Source: an uncultured Alphaproteobacteria bacterium
GTDB taxonomy: Bacteria > Pseudomonadota > Alphaproteobacteria > Rhizobiales > Aestuariivirgaceae
Assembly (NCBI GenBank): GCA_937868035.1
Contig: CALMLK010000283.1
Coordinates: 1 to 6,774 of the forward strand
Direction of reading: 5' to 3'
DNA: 6,774 bases
Within the stretch, counting starts at the first letter, position 1. Every line of letters begins with the position of its first letter. Both the position numbers and the translations under genes were made by a program. The notes beneath the pieces are model-generated. The model ran no database searches. It was not told the origin of the DNA and worked only from the letters and a program-made list of their open reading frames with translations. This document shows, in pieces, positions 4,375-6,774 of the stretch.

Positions 4375-6774
4375 GTGACCCACGTCAACAAGGCACCAGC
4401 CGGAACAACGCGACTGCTCAGGCGCTTCCTCAGCCTGTTGCTGCCGGTGTTCCTGCTTGCCTCCTCGCTTGGCCTCTACCTGCTGGGCGTGGTGACGTTC
4501 GGAGATGAACGCAGTTCCGTGGTTGCGCGCGTGGGCAACATCGCCTCGCGCGCAGCAGCGGCGCTCAACAAATTGCCCCCCGGAGACATCAAGGTTCAGC
4601 AGGACGCGGTCCTCAGCCTGTTGCTGGCGGACAATGCTGTCTCCTGCGCACAGGTTTATGATGCGAACAATGTGATCCTCGCGGCCGCGCCGGTGCGTGT
4701 GGGTTGCCGTGGCATCCGCGCCGATGCCATGGCCAACATTCCGCTGCAGGTGCCGCGCGGCGCATCACTCCGCGTCCGCTATACGCTCACCGAACTGGAA
4801 GAGCGCAGCCAGCATTTCCAGATTTTCACCTTCCTTGCCCTCTTCGGCAGCCTCGCCGTGGCGGCAGCGGCAAGCTGGTTCTCCTTCCGCGTCACGGTGG
4901 GCCGCCCGGTGAATGCGTTGCTGGATGCCATCCGCACCACCCATCTGCTCGGCAAGCCCGCGCGCATCAGCGAAGCTCCCGACGACGAAATGGGCAGCGT
5001 GATCCTCGCCTTCAACGAAATGCAGTCGAAGATCGAGGATGAAGCGCAACGCAATGCCGAAGCGCTCCGCCGCCTCGACTATATCTACAACGAAACACCG
5101 GCCCTCATGTTTTCGATCGACGCCGATGGCACCATCATCACCGCCAGCGGACATTGGCTCGATGAAACAGGCTATCGCCGTGAAGACATCATTGGCGCGC
5201 CTCTCGCCGATTTCCTCAGCGTGCCCGCAGAAGCTGATTTCGAGGCGGTGCAGAAAACCATCGTGGGTGCCGACAGGCCGCTCCGCGACATTCCCTTCTC
5301 GCTCAAGTGCCGCAACGGCACGCGCCGCGACGTGTTGCTGGCCGTCGTTCCCGACATTGAATCACACCATGTTTCGAAGCTCTGCGTCCTGAGCGACATC
5401 AGCGGGTTGAAGGAAGCGCAGGTGGAACTCCGCCGCCAGGCCGTGACCGACCACTTGACCGGACTCCCCAACCGCAAGGGCCTCTTCGAACACCTGCTCC
5501 AGATGAAATCCATCTCGGAGGCGGAACGCGCAGGCTGCGCCCTGCTCTTCATCGATCTCGACAACTTCAAGTCAGTGAATGACACGCTCGGTCATGAGGC
5601 CGGCGACCAGTTGTTGCGCGCCGCCACAGGGCGCTTGCGCAGCAGCATCTCGCGCAAGGATTTCCTCGCCCGCCTCGGCGGCGACGAGTTTGCCATCGTC
5701 CTCCACGGCATGCGCCAGGCCAGCGACGCCAATCTGGTGGCGCGCCGCATCATCGATGCCTTTGCCAATCCCTTCCGCCTGGGTGAGGCCAGAGCCGTGG
5801 TTGGCGCATCAATCGGCATTGCCAACATCAGCGACAGCGTGGACGGCGACGACGTTCTCCGCCTCGCCGACCTCGCCATGTACCAGTCGAAACAGGCCGG
5901 CAAGAATTGCATCACGCGCTATTCCAACGATCTCACCGCCAAGGTGGTGAACCGCGACCGCATCGTCCGCCGCATCCGCGAGGCCCTGCAGCGCAACCAG
6001 TTTGCCTTCCACTTCCAGCCCATCATGAACCTGGAGACGCTGAAGCCCGTCGGCGTGGAGGCACTCTTGCGTCTCGAAAGCACCGATGATGGAGTCTTGT
6101 CGCCCACCGATATCATCCGCTGCGCCGAAGAGACCGGACTGATCGGCGCCATCTCCAACTGGACCACTGCGCAAGGTCTTGCCGTGGCCGAGGCCGAACA
6201 GGTCCACCTCGCGGGCCGTGGCCGCTACCTCGCCATCAACCTGTCGCCCAAGCAGATGACCGGTCCCTTCGTGGCAGACCTGGTGCTGAAGCTGCGCGCC
6301 AACCCGGCCATTGCCCGCGCCCTCGTTTTCGAAATCACCGAAACCGCGCTCTTCCGCCAGGACGAGGATGTGGGCGGCATGATTCCCAGCCTGCGCTCCA
6401 CCGGCGCCCGCATTGCGCTGGATGATTTCGGCACGGGATTCTCGTCCCTCGGCCACATCCACCGGTTTCCCGTGGACCAGCTCAAGCTCGACCGCACCTT
6501 CGTGAAGGGTTTGGCCGATGACAATTGCGACGCCCACCGCCGCCGCGCCGTCATCAAGGCAACTGCCAGCCTCGCCCAGGAACTGGGCATGGAGATCGTC
6601 GCGGAGGGCATCGAGGATCACGAATCCCTCATGCTTCTCAAGAGCTTCGGCATTTCCGTTGGGCAAGGCTATCTGTTTGCGCCAGCCCTGCCGCAGGCCA
6701 CCGCCATGGATTGGCTGGACGCCTTCGACCGGCCGGCCCAGATGGGCGGAAAGATCATTCCCCTCCCCCGTGCC
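4375..6774 (+). CDS. Membrane PAS-GGDEF-EAL cyclic-di-GMP turnover protein (3' end outside window)
   Basis: Inner-membrane sensor predicted to make and/or hydrolyse cyclic di-GMP; 800 residues are seen, with no stop before the window end. Order: TM1 about 17-41; periplasmic domain 42-146 with Cys91 and Cys111; TM2 about 147-171; HAMP about 172-223 (DEMG at 204-207, FNEM at 213-216); PAS about 235-345 (GYRREDIIG at 266-274); GGDEF about 352-515; EAL about 525-785. The diguanylate cyclase A-site is intact: GGDEF at 435-439, metal-site Asp394 and FID-D-NFK-VND. The I-site RxxD position reads SRKD (426-429), so the arginine is missing. The EAL phosphodiesterase set is complete: Glu562 of EAL, Asn622, Glu653, Glu656, Asp683 and Asp684 of DDFGTG, Lys704, Glu744 and Gln764. 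Start: no ATG occurs between the upstream in-frame TGA and Met119, and GTG 4375 places TM1 correctly, though its Shine-Dalgarno sequence is weak (GCAGAGA). The EAL domain is finished, so only a short tail should be missing. Confidence 0.95.
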   Translation, partial: MTHVNKAPAGTTRLLRRFLSLLLPVFLLASSLGLYLLGVVTFGDERSSVVARVGNIASRAAAALNKLPPGDIKVQQDAVLSLLLADNAVSCAQVYDANNVILAAAPVRVGCRGIRADAMANIPLQVPRGASLRVRYTLTELEERSQHFQIFTFLALFGSLAVAAAASWFSFRVTVGRPVNALLDAIRTTHLLGKPARISEAPDDEMGSVILAFNEMQSKIEDEAQRNAEALRRLDYIYNETPALMFSIDADGTIITASGHWLDETGYRREDIIGAPLADFLSVPAEADFEAVQKTIVGADRPLRDIPFSLKCRNGTRRDVLLAVVPDIESHHVSKLCVLSDISGLKEAQVELRRQAVTDHLTGLPNRKGLFEHLLQMKSISEAERAGCALLFIDLDNFKSVNDTLGHEAGDQLLRAATGRLRSSISRKDFLARLGGDEFAIVLHGMRQASDANLVARRIIDAFANPFRLGEARAVVGASIGIANISDSVDGDDVLRLADLAMYQSKQAGKNCITRYSNDLTAKVVNRDRIVRRIREALQRNQFAFHFQPIMNLETLKPVGVEALLRLESTDDGVLSPTDIIRCAEETGLIGAISNWTTAQGLAVAEAEQVHLAGRGRYLAINLSPKQMTGPFVADLVLKLRANPAIARALVFEITETALFRQDEDVGGMIPSLRSTGARIALDDFGTGFSSLGHIHRFPVDQLKLDRTFVKGLADDNCDAHRRRAVIKATASLAQELGMEIVAEGIEDHESLMLLKSFGISVGQGYLFAPALPQATAMDWLDAFDRPAQMGGKIIPLPRA

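Noticed and set aside
4765..5154. Minus-strand open frames opposite the c-di-GMP enzyme (also 5172-5585, 5592-5915 and 5809-6666)
   Set aside because: The plus strand here is continuously coding with HAMP, PAS, GGDEF and EAL motifs in one frame. The antisense frames are shadows of biased codon use and show no family features.

Overview
This 6.8 kb stretch is GC-rich, densely coded chromosomal DNA. It carries no insertion sequence, CRISPR array, tRNA or rRNA that I can recognise. The gene content (orphan HupE/UreJ permease, amidase-signature hydrolase, membrane PAS-GGDEF-EAL protein), the high GC and a GGAAC-type promoter motif fit an alphaproteobacterium, perhaps of the Hyphomicrobiales/Rhodospirillales kind. 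That placement is inferred from style, not proven.

Left half, leftward (minus) transcription. An amidase-signature hydrolase (3214 to 1808) comes first, then a weak hairpin/T-run terminator, then a HupE/UreJ-type nickel/cobalt permease (1674 to 1093). A clear intrinsic terminator (1064 to 1034) follows, and then a zinc-type medium-chain alcohol/polyol dehydrogenase (1017 to 1). The three genes share a strand but are separated by terminator-like hairpins, so they look like consecutive small units and not one operon. No hydrogenase, urease or cobalamin genes are here to explain the permease.

Middle. A 184-bp divergent region (3215-3398) separates the amidase from a 62-residue exported protein of unknown function (3399-3587, plus strand). 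It holds a perfect inverted repeat GGTTCC-N5-GGAACC and a tandem GGATGAACGC repeat. Downstream of the small gene lie about 200 bp without a gene but with strong secondary structure: a short hairpin, a long hairpin with 16-nt arms, and a textbook rho-independent terminator at 3756-3785. This could be a long structured 3' UTR or a separate small RNA.

Right half, rightward (plus). A 134-residue periplasmic protein of unknown function (3940-4344) is followed after 30 nt by a large inner-membrane cyclic-di-GMP enzyme (4375 to beyond the window end): TM, periplasmic domain, TM, HAMP, PAS, GGDEF, EAL. Both catalytic motif sets look intact, while the product-inhibition (I-site) arginine is missing. 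The pair looks like a two-gene operon in which a secreted protein could modulate the periplasmic sensor of the c-di-GMP enzyme. This is the most plausible uncharacterised system in the window, but the functional link is inference from gene order and cellular location only.
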